This document shows, one piece after another, positions 30,548 to 38,681 of a DNA stretch of 64,000 bases; the first letter of the stretch is position 1, and every line of letters starts with the position of its first letter. The notes under the pieces were generated by a model. That model ran no database searches, was not told the origin of the DNA, and saw only the letters and a program-made list of their open reading frames with translations. A program made the translations under genes and the position numbers. This DNA is from CAJBLF01 sp964463255 (GTDB taxonomy: Bacteria; Patescibacteriota; Gracilibacteria; Absconditabacterales; Absconditicoccaceae): NCBI GenBank assembly GCA_964463255.1, contig CAYXBC010000028.1, positions 13,334 through 77,333 on the forward strand. Reading direction: 5' to 3'.

Positions 30548-31384
30548 ATGATAGAATATACATTAGGCAATACCTTACTGAAGGTAGAGAATGTCTCGCT
30601 TACGGTAGACAACAACGGATTCGGGAAACGGACATTGATTCATGATATCAATTTCGAAGAGAAAGATGTTATCCGCCCCAATATGTTACAGGGACAGATG
30701 ACGGCTATCGTCGGAGATTCTGGTCGTGGCAAATCTACGCTGTTTAAAGTGCTTTCCGGTCTCGTGAAACCCACAACTGGTCATATCTGGATTCCAGGTA
30801 CAAACGGTGAGGGACGAGAAGTACATGAAGGTGATGTCGGTCTTGTAGATCAGAAATATACCTTATTCCGGAGTCAGACAATCTTTACTGCGCTGATGTT
30901 CGCTGCCAAAAAAGGTGGCGTCCCCGAAAAGGATCGTCGTGATGTGGTTATGAAGTATATTATTGACTGGAAGCTGGAAGAAGCAAAGGATAATTATCCG
31001 AATCAGTGCTCAGGCGGACAACGCCAACGAGCAGCAGCAATCCAGCAGTTACTCTGCTCCAAACACTTTATCATCATGGACGAACCGTTCTCGGGATTGA
31101 GCGTCAGAGGTATAAAAAACCTCAAAGAAATAATCCAACTGACCTGTTCCTCGGACGAACTCAATACCATCATTTTTTCTACTCATGACCTCAATCTGGC
31201 TGTCGAACTGGCGGATCAAATCTATGTAATTGGGTATCCAAAAGATGAAAAAGGGGAATTGATAAAATCCGGAACGATTGTCGCTAGTTATGACCTCAAA
31301 CAAATGGGGCTTGCGTGGACACCGTTTGGTACTGATCATTTGGAACTGGTAAAAAAGGTTTCAGCAGACATCATTAATTCATAA
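30548..31384 (+). CDS. ABC transporter ATP-binding protein, atypical for this genome
   Basis: 278 residues. Walker A GDSGRGKST near residue 56, Q-loop region LVDQKYTLF, signature CSGGQRQRAAA near residue 157, Walker B HFIIMDEP and H-loop STHD. It should energise the permease encoded just upstream. The second Arg of the signature is CGA (31028-31030), which the host would read as Trp; there is no TGA. Gene therefore follows the standard code and has a strong ribosome binding site, so a recent transfer (or an assembly join) is likely. Confidence 0.9.
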   Translation: MIEYTLGNTLLKVENVSLTVDNNGFGKRTLIHDINFEEKDVIRPNMLQGQMTAIVGDSGRGKSTLFKVLSGLVKPTTGHIWIPGTNGEGREVHEGDVGLVDQKYTLFRSQTIFTALMFAAKKGGVPEKDRRDVVMKYIIDWKLEEAKDNYPNQCSGGQRQRAAAIQQLLCSKHFIIMDEPFSGLSVRGIKNLKEIIQLTCSSDELNTIIFSTHDLNLAVELADQIYVIGYPKDEKGELIKSGTIVASYDLKQMGLAWTPFGTDHLELVKKVSADIINS

Positions 31385-31407
31385 AAAGCGTTTTATAATA
31401 TTTACCT

Positions 31408-31438
31408 TCCGTTGGTTATGTGCCAACGGATTTTTTTT
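31408..31438 (+). terminator. Rho-independent terminator of the ABC pair
   Basis: Perfect 8-bp stem TCCGTTGG/CCAACGGA, 7-base loop and T8. Confidence 0.92.
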
Positions 31439-31442
31439 AATT

Positions 31443-31471
31443 CAAAAAAAACTCTCTGAAAACCAGAGAGT
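31443..31471 (-). terminator. Rho-independent terminator
   Basis: Minus strand: perfect 8-bp stem ACTCTCTG/CAGAGAGT, 5-base loop, T-run. Closes the gene ending at 31487. Confidence 0.9.
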
Positions 31472-31486
31472 GAAAGGGTCGTATGA

Positions 31487-31825
31487 TCATGGTTGGGGAT
31501 TATTGTCGTTTGTCTTGTGACCGAAGATAAATACTCCTGCAACCGCTAATGCAAAGACAATTACGCCGTATTTCCAAAGGAAAAGGCTGAATATGTCTAA
31601 GCTGATGAGCAATAGTGATAACCCAATTCCCCACCACAAAATGAAATAGTCTGTGGTTTCTTTGTGTCGTACTCTTTGGATGAGCCAGAGAACACCAGCT
31701 AGGACAAATCCTCCTACAATCTTAGCCCACATCCACGCCAGGAATCCGACAAGGGAAGTAAGAAGCAATAATGCAATACATGCGAGTGCTGCATATACCA
31801 CAACCTTTAAAATGTTATTTTTCAT
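31487..31825 (-). CDS. membrane protein, 112 aa
   Basis: Unrecognised. Four hydrophobic segments (residues 8-28, 32-50, 62-78, 85-105) and a polar Asn/Pro tail. No TGA; six or so Gly are all GGN. One CGA codon falls in a basic loop (QRVRHKE), where Arg would be more natural than Trp, so this gene too may not be native, though that is weak evidence. It has its own promoter (31852-31879) and terminator. Confidence 0.6.
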   Translation of the reverse strand: MKNNILKVVVYAALACIALLLLTSLVGFLAWMWAKIVGGFVLAGVLWLIQRVRHKETTDYFILWWGIGLSLLLISLDIFSLFLWKYGVIVFALAVAGVFIFGHKTNDNNPQP

Positions 31826-31851
31826 AATTTTCTTTATTTGTTTATTTCAAT

Positions 31852-31879
31852 ATCATATTTATTTATAACAAGAAGTCAA
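31852..31879 (-). promoter_or_regulatory. sigma-70-type promoter
   Basis: TTGACT (31879-31874), 16-bp spacer, TATGAT (31857-31852); 26 bp upstream of the ATG at 31825. Confidence 0.7.
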
Positions 31880-31974
31880 TCTGAAATTATATATATTGAT
31901 TTTTATTACTAAATGAGTAGAGTGTAAGACACAAACAAAAAAGAGTCCAACCAAACTTAAAAAAAATCAAAAAA

Positions 31975-32511
31975 ATGCATAATAAGTACATTATACACCA
32001 GTTCGAACTTTTTTTGAAAGCATTGGCATCAGGCCAAAATATGGTAGTCGCTGCACAACAACTGTGCATATCCGTAAAGGTAAAAAACCTTGTGGATCCC
32101 AGGGATCTCTTATATGAATTCTCGGATTTGGTATATACTACATGGCTTGCGCTCATAGCCGTCAAGAAAAGATGTGAATTGGATCCTCTACCATCCGTTC
32201 CCGAAGTCTTAGTAGTAATCAAATCTGCTGAAGGTAACCTCATCATAGAGATCGAAAGTCCCTATCTTGAAAAAATGAAACAATTACCAGCAATCGAGGA
32301 AGATTTCGGGCACTTCATCCAGGAAGCAAATAGTATTATAGATGAGCTCTTGGGTATGGAAGAACCCCTTACCATCGATGGCATATTGGATACAAAGAAT
32401 TTTACGGTGAAAGTACATACAATAATAGATTTTTTCGACAGAAAGATCAATAAGGTACTATCAGCTGTATTGATAAATAAATTCTTTGGAAAACTCAATA
32501 CCAAAAGATAA
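31975..32511 (+). CDS. hypothetical soluble protein, paralogue of the next gene
   Basis: 178 residues, no signal peptide or membrane span, no recognised domain; mostly helical, acidic middle. Its C-terminal 60 residues align with those of the next gene (IDELLGMEEPL with IDEILGKEES, and VLSAVLINKFF with IFKAVLFKKV), showing a tandem duplication. No TGA within the gene; it stops at TAA and is followed 7 bp later by a terminator that is almost identical to that of its paralogue. Confidence 0.6.
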   Translation: MHNKYIIHQFELFLKALASGQNMVVAAQQLCISVKVKNLVDPRDLLYEFSDLVYTTWLALIAVKKRCELDPLPSVPEVLVVIKSAEGNLIIEIESPYLEKMKQLPAIEEDFGHFIQEANSIIDELLGMEEPLTIDGILDTKNFTVKVHTIIDFFDRKINKVLSAVLINKFFGKLNTKR

Positions 32512-32518
32512 ATTCTGA

Positions 32519-32549
32519 CTCCTTCGCGTATCTGCGGGGAGTTTTTTTT
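32519..32549 (+). terminator. Rho-independent terminator (copy A)
   Basis: CTCCTTCGC-GTATCT-GCGGGGAG followed by T8. The GCGTATCTGCGGGGAG core recurs in the terminator at 33234. Confidence 0.85.
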
Positions 32550-32569
32550 GTAGACAAAAAGTGATATAA

Positions 32570-32597
32570 TTGACTTTTGAGAGAAAATAGTTATAAG
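32570..32597 (+). promoter_or_regulatory. sigma-70-type promoter
   Basis: TTGACT (32570), 16-bp spacer, TATAAG (32592); 43 bp upstream of the ATG at 32641. Confidence 0.75.
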
Positions 32598-32640
32598 AAA
32601 ATATAAATAGAAACTATTGTCAAACAAAAAAACAAGTATC

Positions 32641-33303
32641 ATGGAATGGTTTACCAATCTTCTCAAGGAAGGGTTTGATACCCTTTCAAAATTAGCTTCC
32701 TCGCTCAAGGATGCATTCACGGAACTCGAGAGCACATTTACAGACTGGAAACAGAAAGTCGAATCGACCAAAGTCACGGTGCGTATCGATAACGAAGTCT
32801 TGTGGGAATCAGAAGCCCTCTATAAGTTGTCCCTCATAGCAGGTAAAGTATGGACGGATATGTTCTCTGAGACCAAGAATGCACTGCTCATCAATGATAC
32901 ATCCTTGGAGGCTGATATCATCGTGTGCATCAAACAGTATGACAAAGGTCTCGATATTGTATTGATTAGCAGACTCCTCAAAAGCGAACCGGATCAGGAC
33001 ATTCTCAGCAAGATCAAGAAAACATGGGATGAAATCAATCATGAAATCGATGAAATTCTCGGGAAAGAAGAATCGATGAAAATCTCTGGTAATCAAAGCA
33101 GAAGTAATGATACTATGCAGGTAATCTTTCTGGGTCGGTTCTACGCAGTCAAGATACAGCCGATTTTCAAAGCGGTGCTCTTCAAGAAGGTCATCATGTC
33201 ATTGAAATGAATCTGAAATGAATGTAAAGATTTCCTCGCGTATCTGCGGGGAGTTTTTTTAAGATGAGAAAAAATCATACCATTGACTTCCTATAGAAAA
33301 TAA
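32641..33303 (+). CDS. hypothetical protein, paralogue of preceding gene; UGA stop or read-through tail
   Basis: The first 189 codons (to 33207) hold no TGA and align with the preceding gene over the C-terminal 60 residues. At 33208 comes TGA, close to where the paralogue stops with TAA. Under the host code translation continues for 31 codons (two more TGA) to TAA at 33301, straight through the terminator at 33234-33261. Either the intended end is 33210, with UGA once a stop, or the mRNA ends before the stop codon. Function unknown; soluble, helical. Confidence 0.55.
33234..33261 (+). terminator. Rho-independent terminator (copy B)
   Basis: CCTCGC-GTATCT-GCGGGG and GAG with T7. Near-identical to the one at 32519; lies inside the read-through tail of the gene above. 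Confidence 0.85.
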
Positions 33304-33310
33304 CTATAAA
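33283..33310 (+). promoter_or_regulatory. sigma-70-type promoter
   Basis: TTGACT (33283), 16-bp spacer, TATAAA (33305); 39 bp before the ATG at 33350. Confidence 0.75.
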
Positions 33311-33349
33311 ATAATCATAAAAACAAAACTAAAATATTCATGTAAAAAA

Positions 33350-33823
33350 ATGAAAATCATGAAAAAGAAAAACATGACGCGTTGGGGTATAGGTCCAAAA
33401 TTTGCACTGATAACCTTGGCATACACTGCATTGGTGTATTGGGTACAGAAAAATTATGTTCCAGATTGGACGATGGATGGGTACCTGATAGCACCCATAG
33501 GTATCTTGCTCATATGTCTTGGTGTACTTGTTTTCATAGATGGATATGTAAACATAGACAGGCATTATTACAGAGGAGTACTCTGTACTGAGGGCGTCTA
33601 CAAAATAGTCAGACATCCCATCTATGGTTCATGGATTATTTTGATCATCCCAGGTATCGTGTTGTACTGGGGCACATGGTTGGGGCTTACTATCCCATTG
33701 GTTGCCTATCTGGTCTTCAGATGCTACATCCATGAGGAGGAAGACTATCTCCTCAAAAAATTCGGCATGGCATATCGCAATTATAAGGAGAGAACCAATG
33801 CCATATTCCCGAGGATATTCTAA
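33350..33823 (+). CDS. isoprenylcysteine methyltransferase-like (ICMT/NnrU-type) membrane protein
   Basis: 157 residues with four spans. The C-terminal block VRHPIYGSW near residue 80, then EEEDYLLKKFGMAYRNYKER near residue 126, is the hallmark of the ICMT/phospholipid methyltransferase-like family (RHPxYxG ... E...L...fG..Y..Y). These are SAM-dependent methyltransferases in the membrane; substrate unknown. All 13 or so Gly are GGN, no TGA, CGA or CGG. Own promoter and terminator. Confidence 0.82.
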   Translation: MKIMKKKNMTRWGIGPKFALITLAYTALVYWVQKNYVPDWTMDGYLIAPIGILLICLGVLVFIDGYVNIDRHYYRGVLCTEGVYKIVRHPIYGSWIILIIPGIVLYWGTWLGLTIPLVAYLVFRCYIHEEEDYLLKKFGMAYRNYKERTNAIFPRIF

Positions 33824-33839
33824 GGTTACATTGTACTGA

Positions 33840-33871
33840 TCTCTGCTGGTATTCAGCAGAGATTTTTTTTA
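33840..33871 (+). terminator. Rho-independent terminator
   Basis: TCTCTGCTG-GTATT-CAGCAGAGA, then T8. Confidence 0.92.
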
Positions 33872-33888
33872 AAAATAAAAAATATACC

Positions 33889-33918
33889 AAAAAAAAAGAG
33901 CCGGGAAAACCGGACTCT
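33889..33918 (-). terminator. Rho-independent terminator (GAGCCGG type, copy 1)
   Basis: Minus strand AGAGTCCGG / CCGGCTCT (one bulged base) followed by T8. Nearly the same sequence is used at 34482. Confidence 0.85.
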
Positions 33919-33938
33919 TATAGCTTATTCATGCATCT

Positions 33939-34385
33939 CTAATAAATATCAAAGAAGTTGGATGCAGACTCAAACACCTTTGCTTTATTTGCTGCATCAT
34001 GAATGGATAGCTCATTTTTACTATAAGGATAGAGCACCAATCCGCTTTTTACATGGATACTAATTTTCCATTCTGCTTCGTATTCAGAAGGAGAGATCAT
34101 AGTATTCATGTCCCTATACGTAAAGCGTTTGATTGCATCCACATCATTAAATGCTTGTTTATAATCGAAGCATTCACCTTTGATGTTTTTGACCAACACA
34201 TCGATCTCTCCATATTCATTAGGATTCCCGAGAGCTTCAAACGTATAGTCGCCGACTACGACGAAATGGTTATGGACATTCCCTGGTCTTGTAATATGCG
34301 CAATTTTTATCCCGAGGACAATGAGTATACCAATAAGAATAAAGATAACAGCCCTCAAACTCATAATAACATTAGCAGGTTTCAT
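33939..34385 (-). CDS. membrane-anchored protein, 148 aa
   Basis: One N-terminal span (about residues 8-28) and a soluble outer domain with no recognised family; contains a single Cys and many charged residues. The start is put at ATG 34385 (MKPANV) and not at the upstream in-frame ATG 34427, because the promoter -10 element lies at 34419-34424 and transcription should begin downstream of 34427. No TGA. Own promoter and terminator. Confidence 0.6.
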   Translation of the reverse strand: MKPANVIMSLRAVIFILIGILIVLGIKIAHITRPGNVHNHFVVVGDYTFEALGNPNEYGEIDVLVKNIKGECFDYKQAFNDVDAIKRFTYRDMNTMISPSEYEAEWKISIHVKSGLVLYPYSKNELSIHDAANKAKVFESASNFFDIY

Positions 34386-34418
34386 ATTTTTTTGTTTTAG
34401 GTATATTTTATTAAGGAT

Positions 34419-34446
34419 AATATACATATTTAAATATAAAAGTCAA
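34419..34446 (-). promoter_or_regulatory. sigma-70-type promoter
   Basis: TTGACT (34446-34441), 16-bp spacer, TATATT (34424-34419). Decides the start of the downstream gene. Confidence 0.7.
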
Positions 34447-34481
34447 TAGTTAATAATATAAATGATAGTATATATTTGAAC

Positions 34482-34510
34482 AAAAAAAAGAGCCGGGAAA
34501 CCGGACTCTT
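34482..34510 (-). terminator. Rho-independent terminator (GAGCCGG type, copy 2)
   Basis: Minus strand AAGAGTCCGG-TTTC-CCGGCTCTT with T-run; near copy of the terminator at 33889. Confidence 0.85.
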
Positions 34511-34520
34511 AGATACATTG

Positions 34521-34952
34521 CTAGAATAGTGGCTTGTTATCAACCACAACGGCTGTACCGCCCACAGACTCCATCATCTGCTTGATTGATGTTGCTTGTT
34601 GGTGACTGATACGATCGATGACAATCGACATGGATCCAAGCCGAACGGCATCTACTTTGTCTTTGGCTTGTCGTAGGCTCAATCCCGTGATTTCCTTGAT
34701 TACCTTGATAAGAGCGATTTTTTGCTCTTCATCGATTTTTTCCAATCGGACAAAAAAAGTACCAGGTTCAAAAATATCCTCAAGTGTTTCCTCAATCAGC
34801 GTATCATTTGTCATGCTAGAGGAAATAGCCACAAACATCATAGCGATACAAATGAATAATGCGCTAATCGTTGGGTTGCCAGAGATACCAACTATCAATG
34901 CAGCAAGAGCAAACAATACAAATACACCAGCTAACGACCATCTACTTTTCAT
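34521..34952 (-). CDS. membrane protein with ribosomal L7/L12 C-terminal-like domain
   Basis: 143 residues: two adjacent N-terminal spans (about 6-22 and 26-45), then a domain reading KIALIKVIKEITGLSLRQAK and ending ESVGGTAVVVDN, closely like the C-terminal domain of ribosomal protein L7/L12 (KIxVIKxVRxxTGLGLKEAKxxVE ... LExAGAxVEL). Such membrane-tethered L12-like proteins are known from several bacteria without clear function. Start at ATG 34952 since the -10 element (34979-34984) would put ATG 34973 at or before the transcript start. No TGA. Confidence 0.78.
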   Translation of the reverse strand: MKSRWSLAGVFVLFALAALIVGISGNPTISALFICIAMMFVAISSSMTNDTLIEETLEDIFEPGTFFVRLEKIDEEQKIALIKVIKEITGLSLRQAKDKVDAVRLGSMSIVIDRISHQQATSIKQMMESVGGTAVVVDNKPLF

Positions 34953-34978
34953 ATATTGTGTTTTTAAACACAAAATTT

Positions 34979-35006
34979 ATTATAATTATATGTAAATAAA
35001 AGTCAA
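34979..35006 (-). promoter_or_regulatory. sigma-70-type promoter
   Basis: TTGACT (35006-35001), 16-bp spacer, perfect TATAAT (34984-34979). Confidence 0.8.
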
Positions 35007-35038
35007 TGTATAATGTAAATATAAATAAGTAAAATGTA

Positions 35039-35066
35039 TTGACATTAATTAGTAAAATATTATAAA
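35039..35066 (+). promoter_or_regulatory. sigma-70-type promoter of the ClpB-like gene
   Basis: Perfect TTGACA (35039), 16-bp spacer, TATAAA (35061); 31 bp before the ATG at 35097. It is back-to-back with the promoter at 34979-35006. Confidence 0.75.
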
Positions 35067-35096
35067 ATATAATGATTTATTTTATTATATTTTGCT

Positions 35097-37877
35097 ATGT
35101 CGATATTTGATGCTTATGATGAATTAGCGCAATGAGTGGTGAGAAGTACCTATGATCTGGCAGAGAAACAGCATAATAATCCAGTAGATGTAGCGCATCT
35201 TTTTTTTGTATTGATGAATCAGGCCAACAACAGGATTGCAGAGGTGCTCAAACAAGGATGAGGAGATCTGACCTCCATCAAAGAGATGACCAAAAAATCA
35301 TTAATCTGAATGCTTTCCATCCAGGATAATTTTTCGATATCGCCCGAATTGAACGATATATTTGTCCAGGCAAACGACATCACCAAGACGATGTGAGATA
35401 AGACAGTCAGTATCTATCATATCTTTCTTTCATTACTCAAGTCAAACAATGCTATAAGTAAAAAGCTCAATGAACAATGAATCACTTTTGAGAAAATGCA
35501 GTCACTAATTGCTCAGATGCCAAAATCCAAAGTGCAGAGCGACAAAGACAATACGATGCCAGATACCATAGATGCTGCTACCGAGAAGTTAGATAAGTAT
35601 GCCGAAGATCTTACGGATCTTGCAAGACAAGGAAAACTCAAAGAAGTGATAGGGAGAGAAAAAGATCTAGCAAAACTGATCCAAATACTCTGTAGACAGG
35701 AAAAGAATAATGCACTCATCCTTGGAGAGTCATGAGTCGGGAAGACAGCATTAGCAGAACTCTTGGCACAGAAAATTGTCGCCTGAGAAGTACCAGAATC
35801 ACTCAAAGACAAACAGATCCTCAGGATAAATCTCTGATCATTGATTTCATGAACCAAGTTCAGAGGTGAGTTTGAAGAGAAAATTTCCCATATCATCAAG
35901 ACCGTCAAAGCATCGCAGGGGAAGATTATACTCTTTATCGACGAATTTCACAATATCGCATGAGCCGGCAAGACAGAATGATCTATGGGGCTTTCAGAGA
36001 TGCTTCTTCCAGAGTTATCAAGCGGAAATATGCAAGTGATAGGAGCGACGACGACAAGCAAATATCTTCAGATTATAGAAAAAGATGCAGGACTAGCAAG
36101 AAGACTGGAAAATATCACACTTGAAGAACCAAATATCCAAGACAGTATCACCATACTCAGATGAAGAGAAGAAAATTTTGAAAAACATCATGGGGTAATT
36201 ATCTATGATACTGCACTTGTCGCAGCGGTGGAGCTAAGTGATAGATATATCACTGATCGCAAATTGCCGGACAAAGCTATAAATATCCTTGATCAAGCTG
36301 CTACCAAAGTGAAGATAATGATGACATCAATACCATCTGAGGTTACAGATATTAAGATAAAAATCTCAAGAATCACCAAAGAGAAAGACTCTCTAGCACA
36401 AGAGATTGCGACGACGACAGATCCCTTCATCAAACAAGAATCTACGAAAAAAAGAGAAATGATTGTGGAAGAAATCACAAAGCTTACCGCAGAATATACG
36501 AGCAAAAAATCAGATTGGGAACAGATGAAGAAATTATTTGAAGAAAATAAATCATTAGAAAAAGAAGTACAAAACAAAGAAGCTCAGGTTGATGCACCCA
36601 AGTCCGATGCTAATCCTAAAGAAGCTACAGAGACAGCTACATCAGAATTGGTGGATCTCCAGAACAAAATCACCACAAATAAAACGCAGATAGTGGCACT
36701 ACAAAGCAAATCATGATTACGTATCAAGGATATAGTTGAGAGAGAAGATATAGCTCAAGCAGTTTCTGAGAAGACATGAATTCCATTAACCAAGATGATA
36801 GATAATGAAGCACAGAAATTGGCGAATCTGGAGGAGTACCTTGCTACCAAAGTCATTGGTCAAGATGAAGCGATAGCTGCCATAAGCAACGCCATCAGGC
36901 GCGCGAGAATTGGGCTCAAAGATCCCAAGAAACCGATATGATCATTTATTTTCCTATGACCTACATGAGTAGGAAAGACTGAACTTGCCAAAGCGCTAGC
37001 AGCATTCCTATTCTTCGATAAAAGAGCTATGGTGAGGATAGATATGTCCGAATATATGGAAAAACAGTCAGTATCTAGGTTGATAGGTTCCGATCCATGA
37101 TTGATAGGATATGAGGAATGAGGACAATTGACAGAAGCAATCAGAAGGAAACCATATGCAGTAGTACTGCTCGATGAGATAGAAAAAGCGCATCCTGATG
37201 TCTTCAATATTCTGCTCCAAGTATTGGATGATGGAAGATTGACGGATGGACAATGAAAGACCGTGGATTTCAAAAACACCATCATTATCATGACAAGCAA
37301 TCTCTGATCGAGTCTGATCATGGACAAATTACAGTGAACTGCAGATAGTCTCTGAGACCTATATCCTACCCAAGATAGTGAGAAGAAAATAGATGAAAAA
37401 ATGGAAAATCAAGAAACAAACCACAAGAGAAATCGTAGACCTAAAAAGAAAAACAAAGAAATATCCGATAAGAAACCAGATGCCCAAGATACCCAAAGAG
37501 AGGAGCTGAAGGAAGAATTGCAGCCGGTGCTGAGGGAATTTTTCCGTCCAGAATTTCTCAATAGGGTGGATGAAAATATCGTATTCAATCCTATAACTCC
37601 TGAGATGCTCAAGAATATCTTTGAAATCAAAATCAAGGAACAAACGGAATTGGTCTATGCGACCAACAAGATTACCTTGAGTTTTACCGATACAGCAAAG
37701 AATTATCTGGCCAAGAAATGATGGGATCCTGCCAACGGAGCGCGTCCTATCGACAGGGCATTGCAAAAATTTCTTATCAATCCGCTTGCAAAAGAGATTG
37801 TCGCAGGAAAGTATCAACCAGGAACTGTCATCAAAATAGACATCGAAAATGATAAGATAGTATGCAAAGACGCATAA
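35097..37877 (+). CDS. clpB: ClpB/ClpC-type AAA+ chaperone
   Basis: 926 residues. Hsp100 unfoldase/disaggregase. Clp N domain (1-145), first AAA module with Walker A GESGVGKTA near residue 210 and ILFIDEFHNIAG, a coiled middle region (about 415-540), second AAA module with Walker A GPTGVGKTE near residue 623 and VVLLDEIEKAHP. Catalytic glycines in both Walker A loops are TGA. Odd insertions: an Ala/Pro/Glu-rich piece near residue 500 and a Lys/Asn-rich piece (KRNRRPKKKNKE) near residue 780. No IGF/IGL loop clear enough to assign ClpP binding; a ClpB role is more likely. Confidence 0.9.
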
Positions 37878-37913
37878 ATACTATCATCGCAATGATATCG
37901 CATACATACAAAG

Positions 37914-37944
37914 ACAGGAGCGCTACGGTTGCTCTTGTTTTTTT
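37914..37944 (+). terminator. probable Rho-independent terminator
   Basis: GGAGC-GCTACGGTT-GCTCT with T8. Weak 4-5 bp stem but right place after the ClpB-like gene. Confidence 0.5.
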
Positions 37945-37988
37945 ATAAGGGCTACATATATTCAGCATGTTTTATTCTATCATGAAAC

Positions 37989-38459
37989 ATGATGAACGAA
38001 GAATATATGAGAGAGGCAATCAAACTTTCGCAGGAACAGATGCAGAAAAATGCATGATGACCATTTGGCGCAGTTATCGTCAAGGACGGTAAGATTATCG
38101 GAAGATGACGGAATCAAGTGACATCAAGCAACGATCCTACCGCACATGGCGAAGTAGTAGCGATCCGTGATGCCTGCAAGAATCTATCCACGTTTGATTT
38201 ACATGATTGTGAGATATATACTTCGTGCGAACCTTGCCCTATGTGTTATGGAGCTATCTCACGAGCGAGGATCAAGAAGATCTGGTATGCAAATACGGAA
38301 CATGATGCTGCCCAGATAGGATTCGACGATAGTGCATTCCATGAGGATATCAAAAAACAGTTCACACAAAGGAACATTCCTGTAGAGCAATTACTCCATG
38401 ATGAAGCATTGCAAGTTTTCAAAGCATGGACAGAGAAGAGTGATAAAATTGCATATTAA
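37989..38459 (+). CDS. guaD: guanine deaminase-like (CMP/dCMP deaminase fold)
   Basis: 156 residues. Zinc-dependent deaminase: NAGGPFGAVIVKDG near residue 21, SNDPTAHGEVVAIRDAC with the zinc His and catalytic Glu near residue 53, and TSCEPCPMCYGAI with the two zinc Cys near residue 81. The GGPFGA and NDPTAH pattern points to guanine deaminase over TadA. CGA at 38262 stands at the conserved Trp of SWARI and CGG after GRG stands where relatives have Trp. TGA gives GG in the first motif. Role: purine salvage. Confidence 0.88.
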
Positions 38460-38489
38460 GACAATCACTGATTTCACATCCCGGCAGTC

Positions 38490-38596
38490 GCCTCATTCCA
38501 GGTCTAAGGTTTGGAGGAGGGAATCCATACCAAGAAAACCTTGCCTAACGGCAGGCAGGATGGATTCCGGCCGCAACGCTTGGCGCCGGAATGAGG
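38490..38596. repeat. composite of two inverted R4 copies around an R2 palindrome
   Basis: R4 in plus orientation at 38490-38530 (CCTCATTCC ... GGGAATCCATACC), an R2 core CTTGCCTAACGGCAGGCAGG at 38540-38559, and R4 in minus orientation at 38560-38596 (ATGGATTCCGGCCGCAACGC ... CCGGAATGAGG). The RNA could form one long hairpin. The next 60 bp hold tandem CCTGATGC-type units. Confidence 0.75.
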
Positions 38597-38681
38597 ACTA
38601 TGGAATGCAACACCTGATGCCTGATGCCCGATCCCTGATGCCCAATTCCTAATGTTTCTTTAATTTACTGAGCACCTATCT

